64,000 nt of DNA, from contig NZ_JAENHL010000007.1 in the NCBI RefSeq assembly GCF_016595235.1, positions 1,524,765-1,588,764 of the forward strand, given 5' to 3'. The DNA is from Taklimakanibacter albus (GTDB lineage Bacteria; Pseudomonadota; Alphaproteobacteria; Rhizobiales; Aestuariivirgaceae). Shown one piece after another: positions 34,530 through 43,457 of the stretch. Numbering within the stretch: position 1 is the stretch's first letter; every line of letters starts with the position of its first letter. The notes under the pieces were generated by a model. It ran no database searches, was not told the origin of the DNA, and saw nothing but the letters and a program-made list of their open reading frames with translations. The position numbers and the translations under genes were made by a program.

Positions 34530-36056
34530 TCAGAGGAGCTCGACCTTGGCCGTGCCCTTGAAGTTGGAGGTGACCGACTTCGGATATTCGTTGTCGCCCT
34601 TGTAGAAGCCGTATTGGCGCATCAGCTTGGCGACGTCCTTGTCGGCCTTCACGATCGCCTCCTCGACACCGATCTTGCCGATCATGCAGTCCTGGAAGGC
34701 GATGGCGACGGTATCTTCCCACTGCCTTTCATTGGCGATCTTCGGCGCATCCCAGAGTTTCTTGCCGACCAGCTTGGTCGCCTCGAGCAGGATCGGGAAA
34801 TGGCCGTACTTGTCGGTGTATTTCTCGAGCAGCTTGATGCGCGAGGGCGCCGAGTCGCCGGCCACCACGATCTTCTCCTGGATCGCGGGCGACGACAGCC
34901 ACTGTGAGAAGAGATAGGCCGCTTCCTTGTTCTTCGACGTCTTGGAGATCGACAGGCCGAAGCTCGCGAGGCGGGTATAGCCGCCGGTCACCTCGCCATT
35001 GGGCGCCGGCGTGTCATAGCCGGTCGGCGCCCAGGCATAGGCGTTTTTGCCCGCGACCTTGGACTGCTTGGCGTCCTCCTGCACCGCGAAGATGATCGCC
35101 CAGTTCAGGTTCATCGCGATATTGCCCTGCGCATAGGCGGCCGACGCCTCGCCCAGCTCGAAATCGAGCGAGCCCGGCGGCGTCAGCTTGTTCTGGTAGA
35201 TGTCGCGGATGAGCTGCATCGCCTGCTTGGCCTTCTCGAAATTCTCCGGCGGCTGCGAGAAGGTCGGATGCAGGTAGTCGTCGAACACGGTGCCGCCCAT
35301 CGACAGATAGGGAATGGTCACCATCTCCATCATGGCGGTCCTGAGGCCATGGATCACATAGCCGTATTTGCCGTCCTTGCTGAACTGGGCGGCCTGGTCA
35401 TAGAGCTCCTTCCAGGTCACCGGCGCCTTGAGATTGGACTCGGCATACCAATCCCTGCGGTAGGCGAGGATCGGGAAAGTGTACATGTTGGAGAACATGT
35501 AGACCTGGTCGAGATAGGAGTTGGTCTTCTGGCACTCTTCCGAGAGATCGGCGTAATCGAAGCTCGGATCCATCAGCTTCGCATCCGCCATGAAGCCGGT
35601 CAGCGGCTCCATATAGGGCGCATAACCCGGGAACCAGATGGAATCGATGTTGAACAGGTCATATTCGTCCGATCCGGTGGCGAGGAGCTGCATATGCTTG
35701 CCCACTGCTTCGCCATATTGCACCGTATCGATCTGGATCTTGATGCCGGTTTCCTTCTCGAAATCGGCAATGAGCGGCCGCATGAAATCGTTATGCGGAT
35801 AGCCGGCGAGGTTCGACACGCGGACCGTGGCGCCGGCATAGGGTTTGGCGGCCTCGGCGAGTGTCCAGCCTTCGGCGCGCGCGATGCGCGGCGCGATCAC
35901 CGCACCGCCCATGCTGGCCGCGGCGAACCCCGCCGCCATCAGGCTCGAATTGCGCAGGAATTCGCGCCGGCTCGTCGACACTTCCTCGAGGAAGCCGAGG
36001 CGGCTCGCCATGGCTTTCCCGAAGGCATTCATCATCTCTTTGGTGTCACGCTTCAT
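34530..36056 (-). CDS. Extracellular sugar-type ABC substrate-binding protein
   Basis: The 508-residue protein is a family 1 binding protein. A twin-arginine signal follows a long N-terminal extension: the SRREFLRNSSLMAAGFAAAS segment starts near residue 29. The mature part has ATVRVSNLAGYPHND and FEKETGIKIQIDTVQYG, typical of this family. It has about 90 more residues than many members. It heads the transporter part of the operon, after an amidohydrolase, a MIP18 protein and a glyoxalase. The ligand is unknown. Confidence 0.9.
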   Translation of the reverse strand: MKRDTKEMMNAFGKAMASRLGFLEEVSTSRREFLRNSSLMAAGFAAASMGGAVIAPRIARAEGWTLAEAAKPYAGATVRVSNLAGYPHNDFMRPLIADFEKETGIKIQIDTVQYGEAVGKHMQLLATGSDEYDLFNIDSIWFPGYAPYMEPLTGFMADAKLMDPSFDYADLSEECQKTNSYLDQVYMFSNMYTFPILAYRRDWYAESNLKAPVTWKELYDQAAQFSKDGKYGYVIHGLRTAMMEMVTIPYLSMGGTVFDDYLHPTFSQPPENFEKAKQAMQLIRDIYQNKLTPPGSLDFELGEASAAYAQGNIAMNLNWAIIFAVQEDAKQSKVAGKNAYAWAPTGYDTPAPNGEVTGGYTRLASFGLSISKTSKNKEAAYLFSQWLSSPAIQEKIVVAGDSAPSRIKLLEKYTDKYGHFPILLEATKLVGKKLWDAPKIANERQWEDTVAIAFQDCMIGKIGVEEAIVKADKDVAKLMRQYGFYKGDNEYPKSVTSNFKGTAKVELL

Positions 36057-36095
36057 TGTCTTCCTCCCAGTACAAACGCAGTTGGCATTGATTGG

Positions 36096-36141
36096 AGCGT
36101 TTCCTTGTCGCCAAAGTCGAACAACTTTGGCGGGAAGCGCT
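36096..36141. repeat. 46-base palindromic repeat, copy 2 of 2
   Basis: The copy matches the element at 2013-2058 at 43 of 46 positions and keeps the CGCCAAAGT and ACTTTGGCG arms. It lies between the glyoxalase gene and the binding-protein gene, again next to an ABC binding-protein gene. Confidence 0.85.
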
Positions 36142-36148
36142 CTGATTT

Positions 36149-36565
36149 TTAAGCGTATGTCATCGTATCGAGGTCGATCAGCTCGACCTTGTAGCCGTCC
36201 GGATCCTCAATGAAGGCGATATGGGTGGTGCCGTGCATCATCGGCCCCGGCTTGCGCGGGATCCTGGCGCCCTCGGCCTCGAGGCCTTTGCAGACGCCAT
36301 GGATGTCGCGCACGCCGAGCGCGATATGGCCGTAAGCGGTGCCGAGCTCGTAGCCTTCCGGCTTGTCCCAATTATAGGTGAGCTCGATCACCGCATTGGA
36401 CTGCTCCGGACCATAGCCGACGAAAGCGAGCGTGAACTTGCCCTCCGGAAATTCATTGCGCCGCAGGAGCTTCATGCCGAGCAGGCGCGTATAGAAGTCG
36501 ATCGATTTGTCGAGATCCTTGACGCGCAGCATCGTGTGCATCAACTGGAACTTGGATCCATCCAT
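36149..36565 (-). CDS. gloA: Lactoylglutathione lyase (glyoxalase I)
   Basis: The 138-residue VOC protein has the four GloA metal ligands: His in QLMHTMLRV, Glu in AVIELTYNW, His in YGHIALGV and Glu in YKVELID. It would isomerise the hemithioacetal of methylglyoxal and glutathione. Its place directly after the MIP18 gene (no gap) suggests it removes a toxic aldehyde produced by this pathway. Confidence 0.88.
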   Translation of the reverse strand: MDGSKFQLMHTMLRVKDLDKSIDFYTRLLGMKLLRRNEFPEGKFTLAFVGYGPEQSNAVIELTYNWDKPEGYELGTAYGHIALGVRDIHGVCKGLEAEGARIPRKPGPMMHGTTHIAFIEDPDGYKVELIDLDTMTYA

Positions 36566-37321
36566 CTAGCTGTTTCCTTTTTCGCTGTGAAAGCCGTGCG
36601 CCGCGCAAGCCGCGCCCGAATGACGGGCGGCCATGAGGATGCGGCACATCTCGCCGTTTGATTGTGCGCTCATCGTCACCTTGCGGGCATGGCGCAGATG
36701 CCGGGGCAGTGCTCCGGCATCGATCGCCTCGCCCTCGGCCGTCGTGAAAGCGAGATCGTCATTGGCAAGACCGATGCCTCGCCGCTTCGCCAGATAGTCG
36801 CCCGCGAGTGTCTTGAGCTCACCGCCCTGGGCGTCGGCAAGCCCATCGAGCTCGGCGACGCTCATCCGGATCAGGAATTCGTCGCCGAAACCCGCCCGGC
36901 GCATGAAATCGACAAGCGCTTCCTGCCGCATCAGAAAGGCTTTCTTGTCGAAGGCGAGACGGAGATCGCCGAGATCGTTCTCGGCATGGCGCGGAAAGAC
37001 TTGCGCGAAGGACTGCCGCTCGCTGATGCCGCGGCTGATCTCGTCGGCCGCGAAATGATCGACGAGCTCGAATTTGAAATTCCGCACCCAGGGCAGCGCC
37101 AATACGGCATCGCGAATGTCGCCGCCCATCAGGAAGACGAAATTGGCCGGGCACCAGAAGGTCGGCAGGCGCAGCGTGACGGTGACGCTGTCGCCGTCGA
37201 TCTTCGTGCCGACGATGAAATTGAGCGCCGCGACCGTCTCGTCGATCTCGGGATCGCGCACCGCTGCGATGGCCGCCTGGACCTCCGCATCGCGCGTCAT
37301 ATCGGAGAGGACGCTCGCCAT
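36566..37321 (-). CDS. MIP18/DUF59-family Fe-S-related protein
   Basis: The roughly 251-residue protein has an N-terminal MIP18-like domain: RDPEIDETVAALNFIVGTKI, a TVTLRLPTFWCPANFVFLMG segment with a Cys, and a later variable C-terminal half. Such proteins take part in iron-sulfur or metal-cluster assembly. The ATG at 37321 follows the amidohydrolase stop by 4 bases; the glyoxalase gene follows with no gap. In actinobacterial propane monooxygenase clusters an amidohydrolase and a protein of this type occur together, but no monooxygenase gene is seen here. Confidence 0.78.
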   Translation of the reverse strand: MASVLSDMTRDAEVQAAIAAVRDPEIDETVAALNFIVGTKIDGDSVTVTLRLPTFWCPANFVFLMGGDIRDAVLALPWVRNFKFELVDHFAADEISRGISERQSFAQVFPRHAENDLGDLRLAFDKKAFLMRQEALVDFMRRAGFGDEFLIRMSVAELDGLADAQGGELKTLAGDYLAKRRGIGLANDDLAFTTAEGEAIDAGALPRHLRHARKVTMSAQSNGEMCRILMAARHSGAACAAHGFHSEKGNS

Positions 37322-37325
37322 GGCG

Positions 37326-38327
37326 TCAGGCCGCGGTCTTGATCTGGAACTCGGCCGGCACCTCGATGCCATAGAGCTTGGCGCAGTTGAGGCCGAGGAT
37401 TTTGCGCTTCACGTCGAGAGTGACCTGCGTGCCGGCTTCCCGCGCGGTCTCCTCGTCGAAGGAGAAGTCCATGAACTTCTCGATGATCCATTTCGGGCTG
37501 GTGATCGCGTAATCGGAGCCGAAGAGCAGCCGGTCGGGGCCGACATAAAAGAGAAGATCGCACAACATGCGGGTGAAGTATTTCGGCCGCGCATGGATAT
37601 AGGACGGAATGAGCGCCAGCCCACCATAGACATTGGGCTCCTGCCCCGCGATGAAGCAGAAATCGTCGATGCGCGGCATGCCGCAATGATCCACGATGAA
37701 ATTCAGATCGGGGAACATGGTCGCGACCCGATCGACGTCGCGCACATCGAAGGCGTCGTAATCGAGCGGATGCGTCGTCGGCCCCTTGTGGATATGGATG
37801 TTGGTGATGCCGAGCGACCGGCATTTCTCGATATAGGGGGCGACGAAATCGTCCTTCAAAGAGTAGCCGCGCGACACGCCGTTCCATTCGGCGGTGTAGA
37901 GCTTGACGCCCTTGAAGCCATAGGTGGCGAAATCCTCCTCGAGCTTGTCGAGACCCATCTGGCCCTCGCGCGGATCGCAGCGGCCATTGAGCACGACTTT
38001 GTCGGGATGAAGATCCTTCAGCGTCGAGCAGAGCTTCGTGGTGTTGAAGCCGTTGATATAGAAGTCCTTGAGATAGACCGGCAGCATCACCGCCATGTCG
38101 CAATAGCCGTCCTCGAAGAGGTCCTTCGCCGCGCCCTCGGCGCCGTAATAGTTGAAGCGGTTTTGGTCCCAGCGCTGGTCGGGCGGCGTCATGCCGACAT
38201 GGGCGCCATAGAATGTGTCGATGAAGGTCTGGCCATAGCGGTTGCGCCGGTTCTCCGGGCGCGCGTCCCACACATGCACATGCGCATCGATGACGAAGAT
38301 CTTCTCGCCCGATTTCGTGACGTACAT
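37326..38327 (-). CDS. Amidohydrolase-family metal-dependent hydrolase
   Basis: The 333-residue protein is a TIM-barrel amidohydrolase of the ACMSD-like group. Metal motif HVH is in VIDAHVHVWD, with further His in NIHIHKGP and VDHCGMP and the late Asp in LLFGSDYAITSP. The segment GAHVGMTPPDQRW is like the amidohydrolases of propane/phenol monooxygenase clusters. It is the first gene of the operon that continues with MIP18, GloA and a sugar ABC importer. The substrate is unknown; decarboxylation or hydrolysis is likely. Confidence 0.85.
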   Translation of the reverse strand: MYVTKSGEKIFVIDAHVHVWDARPENRRNRYGQTFIDTFYGAHVGMTPPDQRWDQNRFNYYGAEGAAKDLFEDGYCDMAVMLPVYLKDFYINGFNTTKLCSTLKDLHPDKVVLNGRCDPREGQMGLDKLEEDFATYGFKGVKLYTAEWNGVSRGYSLKDDFVAPYIEKCRSLGITNIHIHKGPTTHPLDYDAFDVRDVDRVATMFPDLNFIVDHCGMPRIDDFCFIAGQEPNVYGGLALIPSYIHARPKYFTRMLCDLLFYVGPDRLLFGSDYAITSPKWIIEKFMDFSFDEETAREAGTQVTLDVKRKILGLNCAKLYGIEVPAEFQIKTAA

Positions 38328-38456
38328 GGCTCCTCCCTAAGGCGTTTCCGGAGTTTTATGCTTATTTCCGGCTTGCGTTGGACATCCTATCGTCCTAATG
38401 TTGGACAACCGTATAAGACGATATAAGCGGTGTCAACAGTCATTGTGGGAGGCCGG
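38328..38456. promoter_or_regulatory. Divergent promoter region with candidate GntR operators
   Basis: The gap contains GTTGGACA twice (38377-38384 and 38400-38407). The first forms TTGGACATCCTA, a near-palindrome; the second forms GTTGGACAAC. These look like FadR/GntR-type sites, and a GntR-family gene lies in the plus-strand operon (39907). The site would control both the amidohydrolase operon and the FAD-oxidase operon. Confidence 0.5.
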
Positions 38457-39893
38457 ATGCTGAGTGTTTCAGAGAGCGCGGCAAGCGACCGCGCCAGTCT
38501 GCTCGCATCCCTGGCCGCAGCGGTCGGCGAGAGGCAGATCGTCAGCGGCGACAATCTCGGCCGCTATAATAATGACTGGACCGGCGACCATCGGGGACTG
38601 GCGCTCGCCGTGGTCAGGGCGCGCGGGATCGAGGATGTCGCCGCCACCATCCGCTGGTGTCACACCCATGGAGTTCCTCTCGTCCCGCAAGGCGGCCATA
38701 CCGGCCTCGTCGCCGGCGGCACGCCCACAGCTTCGGGCAATGAGGTCGTGCTCAGCCTGGAATTGATGAACAAGGTGCGCGAGATCGATCCCGTAAACGG
38801 CGTCGCCATCGTCGAGGCGGGTTGCGTCCTCGCCGATCTCAAAGAGGCGGTCGACAAGGCCGGCGCCTATTTTCCGCTGTCCATCGGCTCGCAGGGCAGT
38901 TGCCAGATCGGCGGCGCCATCTCCACCAATGCCGGCGGCATCAATGTGGTGCGTTATGGCATGACACGCGCGCTGGTGATGGGGCTTGAAGTGGTTCTGC
39001 CGGACGGGCAAGTATATCGCGACCTGCGGGGGCTCCATAAGAACAATACGGGCTACGACCTGAAGCAGATGTTCATCGGCGCGGAAGGAACGCTGGGCGT
39101 GGTCACGGCCGCCGCCGTCAAGATCGTGCCGAAGCCGACCCAGGTGGAGACACTGTTTCTCGCCACTTCCTCGACCCCGGCGGTCATCGAGTTGTTCCGC
39201 CGCATCCGGACCGATTCAGGCGATCTCATTTCCGGCTTCGAACTGATGGGCGCGCCCTCGATCGAGCTCGTCTGCGCCACCGAGCCCAATATCCGCAATC
39301 CTTTGTCGGCGATCTATCCGGCCTATGCGATCGTCGAGCTCTCGGCGTCCGGCGGGCCTGCGATCAAGCCCTGGCTCGACACCTATCTGGCGACGCTCAT
39401 GGAAGAAGGCCTCGTTCTCGACGGCGTGATTGCCCAGAACCAGGCGCAGGTCGCCGAGATCTGGGCCCTGCGCGAAGGCATCGTCGAGAGCCAGGCGCGT
39501 TTCGGCGCCTATCTGCGCACCGACATCTCGACGGCGATCTCCGCCGTCGCCCGTTTCATCGAGCGCGGCACCGAAGCGGTCGAGGCCCTGGTGCCCGGCG
39601 CCCGCTGCCTGCCCTACGGCCATGTCGGCGACGGCAATCTGCATTTCAACGTGATCCGCCCGATGAACATGACGCCGGAAGAATTCGCCCCGCTCATCCA
39701 CAAGATAGAAGACGAGCTCTTCACCATCGTAGACGAGTTCGGCGGCAGTATCAGCGCCGAGCACGGCATCGGACTCGCCAAACGCCACGCTTTCGAGGCG
39801 CGTCTCGAAGATGTGCCGCGCCGCCTGATGCAGACATTGAAGCAGACACTCGATCCGCGGAACATCATGAACCCCGGACGCATTCTTTCATAG
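38457..39893 (+). CDS. FAD-linked oxidase (glycolate/D-lactate dehydrogenase type)
   Basis: The roughly 478-residue protein has an N-terminal FAD-binding domain of the PCMH type (PLVPQGGHTGLVAGG and IGSQGSCQIGGAISTNAGG) and a C-terminal FAD-oxidase domain with HVGDGNLHFNVIRP and SAEHGIGLAKR. It should oxidise a 2-hydroxy acid. I use the ATG at 38457, four bases after a GGGAGG; the frame opens 9 codons upstream at a GTG. A GntR regulator follows by 13 bases. Confidence 0.9.
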   Translation: MLSVSESAASDRASLLASLAAAVGERQIVSGDNLGRYNNDWTGDHRGLALAVVRARGIEDVAATIRWCHTHGVPLVPQGGHTGLVAGGTPTASGNEVVLSLELMNKVREIDPVNGVAIVEAGCVLADLKEAVDKAGAYFPLSIGSQGSCQIGGAISTNAGGINVVRYGMTRALVMGLEVVLPDGQVYRDLRGLHKNNTGYDLKQMFIGAEGTLGVVTAAAVKIVPKPTQVETLFLATSSTPAVIELFRRIRTDSGDLISGFELMGAPSIELVCATEPNIRNPLSAIYPAYAIVELSASGGPAIKPWLDTYLATLMEEGLVLDGVIAQNQAQVAEIWALREGIVESQARFGAYLRTDISTAISAVARFIERGTEAVEALVPGARCLPYGHVGDGNLHFNVIRPMNMTPEEFAPLIHKIEDELFTIVDEFGGSISAEHGIGLAKRHAFEARLEDVPRRLMQTLKQTLDPRNIMNPGRILS

Positions 39894-39906
39894 GCCGGAA
39901 CGACAA

Positions 39907-40611
39907 ATGTCCATCAAGCCCCGCCAGCTCAGTCGCGCGCCGCTCCCTGACCGCATCGCCGACATGATCAAGCAGGAGATTGCCGAAGGCCGGCTGGCGC
40001 CGGGCGAGAGACTGCCACCCGAGCAGGTCCTGGCCGAAAATTTCGGGGTGAGCCGCAATGTGGTGCGCGAAGGCATCGCCCGCCTGCGCAATGAGGGCAT
40101 CATCGAGTCGCGCCAGGGCATCGGCGCCTTCGTCGCCACCTCGCCGACGCCGACTTTGCGCCTCGATGCGAGCCTGCGCTCACCCGACCGCCATCAGAGC
40201 CTGTTCGAATTGCGCGCCGCGCTTGAAGTGCGCGCCGCCGAGCTCGCGGCGCTGCGCCGCACCGAGGAGGACCTGCAGGCGATCCAGCGCGCCTTCGACG
40301 ACATGGAGCGCAGCATGGACTGGGGCAAGGACGGCGTCGAGCACGACATCGAATTCCACCGCGCCATTGCCGGCGCCACCGGCAACGGCTTCATGCTGGC
40401 GACCATCATGTTCATCGCCGAACATCTGAAGGAAAGCATCAAGCTGACGCGCACCATGTCGGACATCAAGGAAGTGAACGCCGTCACGTTGCAGGAGCAT
40501 CGCGCCATTCTGGTCGCCATCGGCGCCCGCGATCCGGCAGCCGCCAAGCTCGCCATGGCGACCCATCTCACCAATGCGGCGACCCGCATCGGCATTCAAT
40601 CGCCGGCCTGA
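39907..40611 (+). CDS. FadR-type GntR transcriptional regulator
   Basis: The 234-residue regulator has an N-terminal winged helix (LPPEQVLAENFGVSRNVVRE) and a C-terminal FCD ligand domain with a conserved DIEFHRAIAGATGN segment. The likely effector is a small organic acid. It is in an operon with the FAD oxidase, an SDR and an alcohol dehydrogenase, which it probably controls together with the divergent amidohydrolase operon. Confidence 0.9.
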   Translation: MSIKPRQLSRAPLPDRIADMIKQEIAEGRLAPGERLPPEQVLAENFGVSRNVVREGIARLRNEGIIESRQGIGAFVATSPTPTLRLDASLRSPDRHQSLFELRAALEVRAAELAALRRTEEDLQAIQRAFDDMERSMDWGKDGVEHDIEFHRAIAGATGNGFMLATIMFIAEHLKESIKLTRTMSDIKEVNAVTLQEHRAILVAIGARDPAAAKLAMATHLTNAATRIGIQSPA

Positions 40612-40636
40612 CCGGCATTCTTCGGGGGAAGCAGGA

Positions 40637-41410
40637 ATGTATCTCAAGAAATTCGACCTCACCGGCAAGACCGCTGTGGTGACCGGCGCCGGTCAGGGCA
40701 TCGGCCTCGCTTGCGCCGAAGCCTTGTGCGACGCGCATGCCCGGGTGATCGTCACCGACATCGACAGAGAACGCTGCGAGAGCGCGCGCAAGGCGCTGGC
40801 CGAACGCGGGCATAATGTGGAAATACGCGCCCTCGACGTCACCGACAGCGCCTCCATCGACCGCATCGCCGACGAGCTTGCCGGAGCGGGGCGCAGCGCC
40901 GACATCCTCGTTTGCAATGCCGGCATCGCCCAGGCCGGTATTCCAGCCGAAGAGATGAGTGATCAGGACTGGCTGCGCATGATCGATCTCAACCTCACCG
41001 GCGTCTTCCGCTGCTGCCGCAGCTTCGGGCGCTACATGCTGGAGAAGCAGTCGGGTGCTATCGTCAATATCGGCTCGATGTCGGGCACGATCGTCAACCG
41101 GCCGCAGCAGCAGGCCCATTACAACGCCGCCAAGGCCGGCGTGCATCATCTGACCCGCTCGCTCGCCGCCGAATGGGCGACGCGCGGCGTGCGCGTCAAT
41201 GCGGTAGCGCCGACTTACATCAACACGCCGCTGCTCCACTTCGCGCGCGAGAACAAGCCGATGTTCGCCGAATGGATCGACCAGACCCCGATGAAGCGGG
41301 TGGGCGAGCCGGAAGAGATCGCCTCCGTCGTGCTGTTCCTCGCCTCGGAAGCGGCGAGCCTGCTCACCGGCTCGATCGTCGCCGCCGATGGCGGCTATAC
41401 GAGCTGGTAG
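40637..41410 (+). CDS. SDR oxidoreductase (polyol/sugar alcohol type)
   Basis: The 257-residue SDR has GAGQGIG, CNAG and a YNAAK catalytic pair, and ends LLTGSIVAADGGYTSW. The start at 40637 is preceded by GGGGGAAGCAGG. It resembles sugar-alcohol dehydrogenases such as those acting on threitol or xylitol; this is inference from overall similarity. It is translated together with the alcohol dehydrogenase gene 7 bases later. Confidence 0.88.
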   Translation: MYLKKFDLTGKTAVVTGAGQGIGLACAEALCDAHARVIVTDIDRERCESARKALAERGHNVEIRALDVTDSASIDRIADELAGAGRSADILVCNAGIAQAGIPAEEMSDQDWLRMIDLNLTGVFRCCRSFGRYMLEKQSGAIVNIGSMSGTIVNRPQQQAHYNAAKAGVHHLTRSLAAEWATRGVRVNAVAPTYINTPLLHFARENKPMFAEWIDQTPMKRVGEPEEIASVVLFLASEAASLLTGSIVAADGGYTSW

Positions 41411-41417
41411 AAAGAAG

Positions 41418-42518
41418 ATGTCGACAGTGTCTCCGCTGCCCGCCACCATGCGCGCGATCGTCTGTCATGGTCCGAAAGACTACCGCCTGGAAGAAATCCC
41501 CGTCCCGGTGCCGGGACCGGGCGAGGTCCTGGCCAGGATCCATTTCGCCGGCATTTGCGCCAGCGATCTCAAATGTTATCTGGGTGCGCCGATGTTCTGG
41601 GGCACCAACGACAAGCCCGGCGGTTATTGCCAGCCGCCGATCACCGCCGGCCATGAATTCATCGCGGAAGTGGTGCGGCTCGGCGACGGCTCGGCCGAGA
41701 AATATGGCCTGGCGGTCGGCGATCATGTGATCTCCGAGCAGATCGTGCCGTGTGAGCAATGCCGCTTCTGCAAGAACGGCCAGCACTGGATGTGCGACAT
41801 CAACGATGTCTATGGCTTCCGCCAGAACACGCCGGGCGCCTGGGCCGATTACATGCTGTTTCCGGCCAAGGCGCTGAACTACAAGGTACCGAAGTCGCTG
41901 CGCCTCGATCACGCCGCCTTCATCGAGCCCCTCGCCTGCTCCATCCATGCGGTCGATCAAGGCAATATCCAGCCGGACGACACGGTCGTCATCGCCGGCT
42001 GCGGGCCATTGGGGCTCGGTATGGTCGCCGCCGCGAAACTGAAAGGCCCCAAACGTATCATCGCCATCGATCTGCACGAGACGCGGCTCGCCAGCGCCCT
42101 GCGGTCGGGCGCCGATCTGGCGCTGAACCCGAGGACCGTCGATGTCATTGCCAAGGTGAAGGAGCTGACCGAGGGCTATGGCTGCGACGTCTATATCGAG
42201 GCGACCGGCAGCCCGGCGGGCGTCGGCCAGGGCCTCGAGATGATCCGCAAGCTCGGCACCTTCGTCGAGTTCAGCGTCCTGGTCGAGCCGGTTTCGGTCG
42301 ACTGGACGATCATCGGCGACCGCAAGGAGCTCACCATTCGCGGCGCCCATCTGAGTCCCTATTGTTATCCGCGCGCCATCAAGATGCTGGAAGACAGCCT
42401 CCTGCCGATGGACGAGATCATCACCCACCGGCTGGCGCTCGCCGACTATCAGCACGGCATCGAGCTGGTGCGCACCGCGACGGGGTCGACCAAGGTGGTC
42501 TTCGATATGAGTCTCTGA
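41418..42518 (+). CDS. Zinc-type alcohol/polyol dehydrogenase (MDR), erythritol/threitol-like
   Basis: The 366-residue medium-chain dehydrogenase has the catalytic Cys in FAGICASDLKCYLG, a His-Glu pair in TAGHEFIAEVV, the structural zinc Cys cluster CEQCRFCKNGQHWMC and the Rossmann motif GCGPLGLG. The PGGYCQPPITAGHE region reminds me of described erythritol/L-threitol dehydrogenases, which would fit the SDR next to it. It closes the FAD-oxidase/GntR operon. Confidence 0.87.
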   Translation: MSTVSPLPATMRAIVCHGPKDYRLEEIPVPVPGPGEVLARIHFAGICASDLKCYLGAPMFWGTNDKPGGYCQPPITAGHEFIAEVVRLGDGSAEKYGLAVGDHVISEQIVPCEQCRFCKNGQHWMCDINDVYGFRQNTPGAWADYMLFPAKALNYKVPKSLRLDHAAFIEPLACSIHAVDQGNIQPDDTVVIAGCGPLGLGMVAAAKLKGPKRIIAIDLHETRLASALRSGADLALNPRTVDVIAKVKELTEGYGCDVYIEATGSPAGVGQGLEMIRKLGTFVEFSVLVEPVSVDWTIIGDRKELTIRGAHLSPYCYPRAIKMLEDSLLPMDEIITHRLALADYQHGIELVRTATGSTKVVFDMSL

Positions 42519-42519
42519 G

Positions 42520-42536
42520 ATTGGTCAGGCCAATTG
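42520..42536 (+). promoter_or_regulatory. Candidate FadR/GntR operator, site 1
   Basis: The sequence ATTGGTCAGGCCAATTG is a near-palindrome of the TGGTC-N-GACCA type used by FCD regulators. It begins 2 bases after the alcohol dehydrogenase stop and 34 bases before the SDR start at 42570. The first 13 bases are identical to the site at 47040. Confidence 0.6.
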
Positions 42537-42569
42537 ACAGAGTGCCGTCTCTTGCCTAGACGAGGCGGC

Positions 42570-43322
42570 ATGACCGAAGAATCCGTCACCATCATCACCG
42601 GCGCCGGCAAGGGCCTGGGCAAGGCCGTCGCCAAAGATCTCATCGATAGAGGCGGTCATGTCGTGCTGGTGGTGCGCTCAGAGGCTTCGGCTTCGATGCT
42701 CGCAAAGGAGTTCGGCGCCAAGGCCGTGATCGTGACGAAAGACGTCACGGCGCCCGATGCCGCCGAAGCCGCGCTCGCCGCCGGCGTCGCACGCTGGGGC
42801 AAGGTCGATGGGCTCGTCAATAATGCCGGCGTCGTCGATCCGATCGCCCGCATCGCCGATTCGGATCCGGCGCAATGGGAAGCGGCCATCGCCATCAATC
42901 TCGTGGCACCTTACCGCTTCACCCGTGCTTTCCTGGCGCAAGGCGACAGATCAGCGAAGCGGCGCATCGTCAACATATCGAGCGGCGCCGCGCATCAGCC
43001 GCTCGAAGGATGGAATGCCTATTGCGCCAGCAAGGCCGGCCTCGCGATGCTGACGCGCGCGACCGGACTGGAATACGCGCAGGAGAATGTTTTCGCCTTT
43101 GGTCTCCTGCCCGGTGTTTTCGATACCGGCATGCAGGCGACCATCCGCGCCTCCGGCATCAATGAAGTGAGCCGCCTGCCCAGGACCGCGCTGCGCCCGC
43201 CCGAGGAGCCGGCGCGCGCCACGGCCTACCTGCTGTCAGGTGCTGCCGATGATCTCGCGGGCGGTGAGGTCAATATCAGGGATGCGGGATTCCGCGAGCG
43301 CGTGGGATTGCCGGGGCTGTAG
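42570..43322 (+). CDS. SDR oxidoreductase
   Basis: The 250-residue SDR has GAGKGLG, NNAG and a YCASK catalytic pair. The ATG at 42570 follows GAGG closely. Its upstream operator matches the one of the divergent enolase/ABC region, so although it lies just after the alcohol dehydrogenase gene it probably belongs to the second regulon. The C-terminal GGEVNIRDAGFRERVGLPGL departs from the usual SDR end. Substrate unknown. Confidence 0.87.
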   Translation: MTEESVTIITGAGKGLGKAVAKDLIDRGGHVVLVVRSEASASMLAKEFGAKAVIVTKDVTAPDAAEAALAAGVARWGKVDGLVNNAGVVDPIARIADSDPAQWEAAIAINLVAPYRFTRAFLAQGDRSAKRRIVNISSGAAHQPLEGWNAYCASKAGLAMLTRATGLEYAQENVFAFGLLPGVFDTGMQATIRASGINEVSRLPRTALRPPEEPARATAYLLSGAADDLAGGEVNIRDAGFRERVGLPGL

Positions 43323-43343
43323 GCAATAGCCGACTCTCTCAAA

Positions 43344-43457
43344 CCCTCATGCTGAGGTGCTTCGCCGTAGGCGAAGCCTCGAAGCATCCACCAGGATGGA
43401 GCGAGAATGCTGCAACACACCCTTCGAGGCTCGCTTCGCTCGCACCTCAGGGTGAGG
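43344..43457. repeat. Palindromic repeat (family A), copy 1
   Basis: The element opens CCCTCATGCTGAGGTGC and closes GCACCTCAGGGTGAGGG, with inner hairpins TTCGCC-GGCGAA and CGAAG/CTTCG. A related copy lies at 57030-57140. The two share the CACCTCAGGGTGAGG end. This family is typical of Hyphomicrobiales genomes. It sits between convergent SDR and acetoacetate-decarboxylase-like genes. Confidence 0.8.

Noticed and set aside
32759-34561. 600-codon plus-strand frame across permease genes
   Set aside because: The minus strand holds two clear MalF/MalG-type permeases. The plus product is a charged, family-less shadow.
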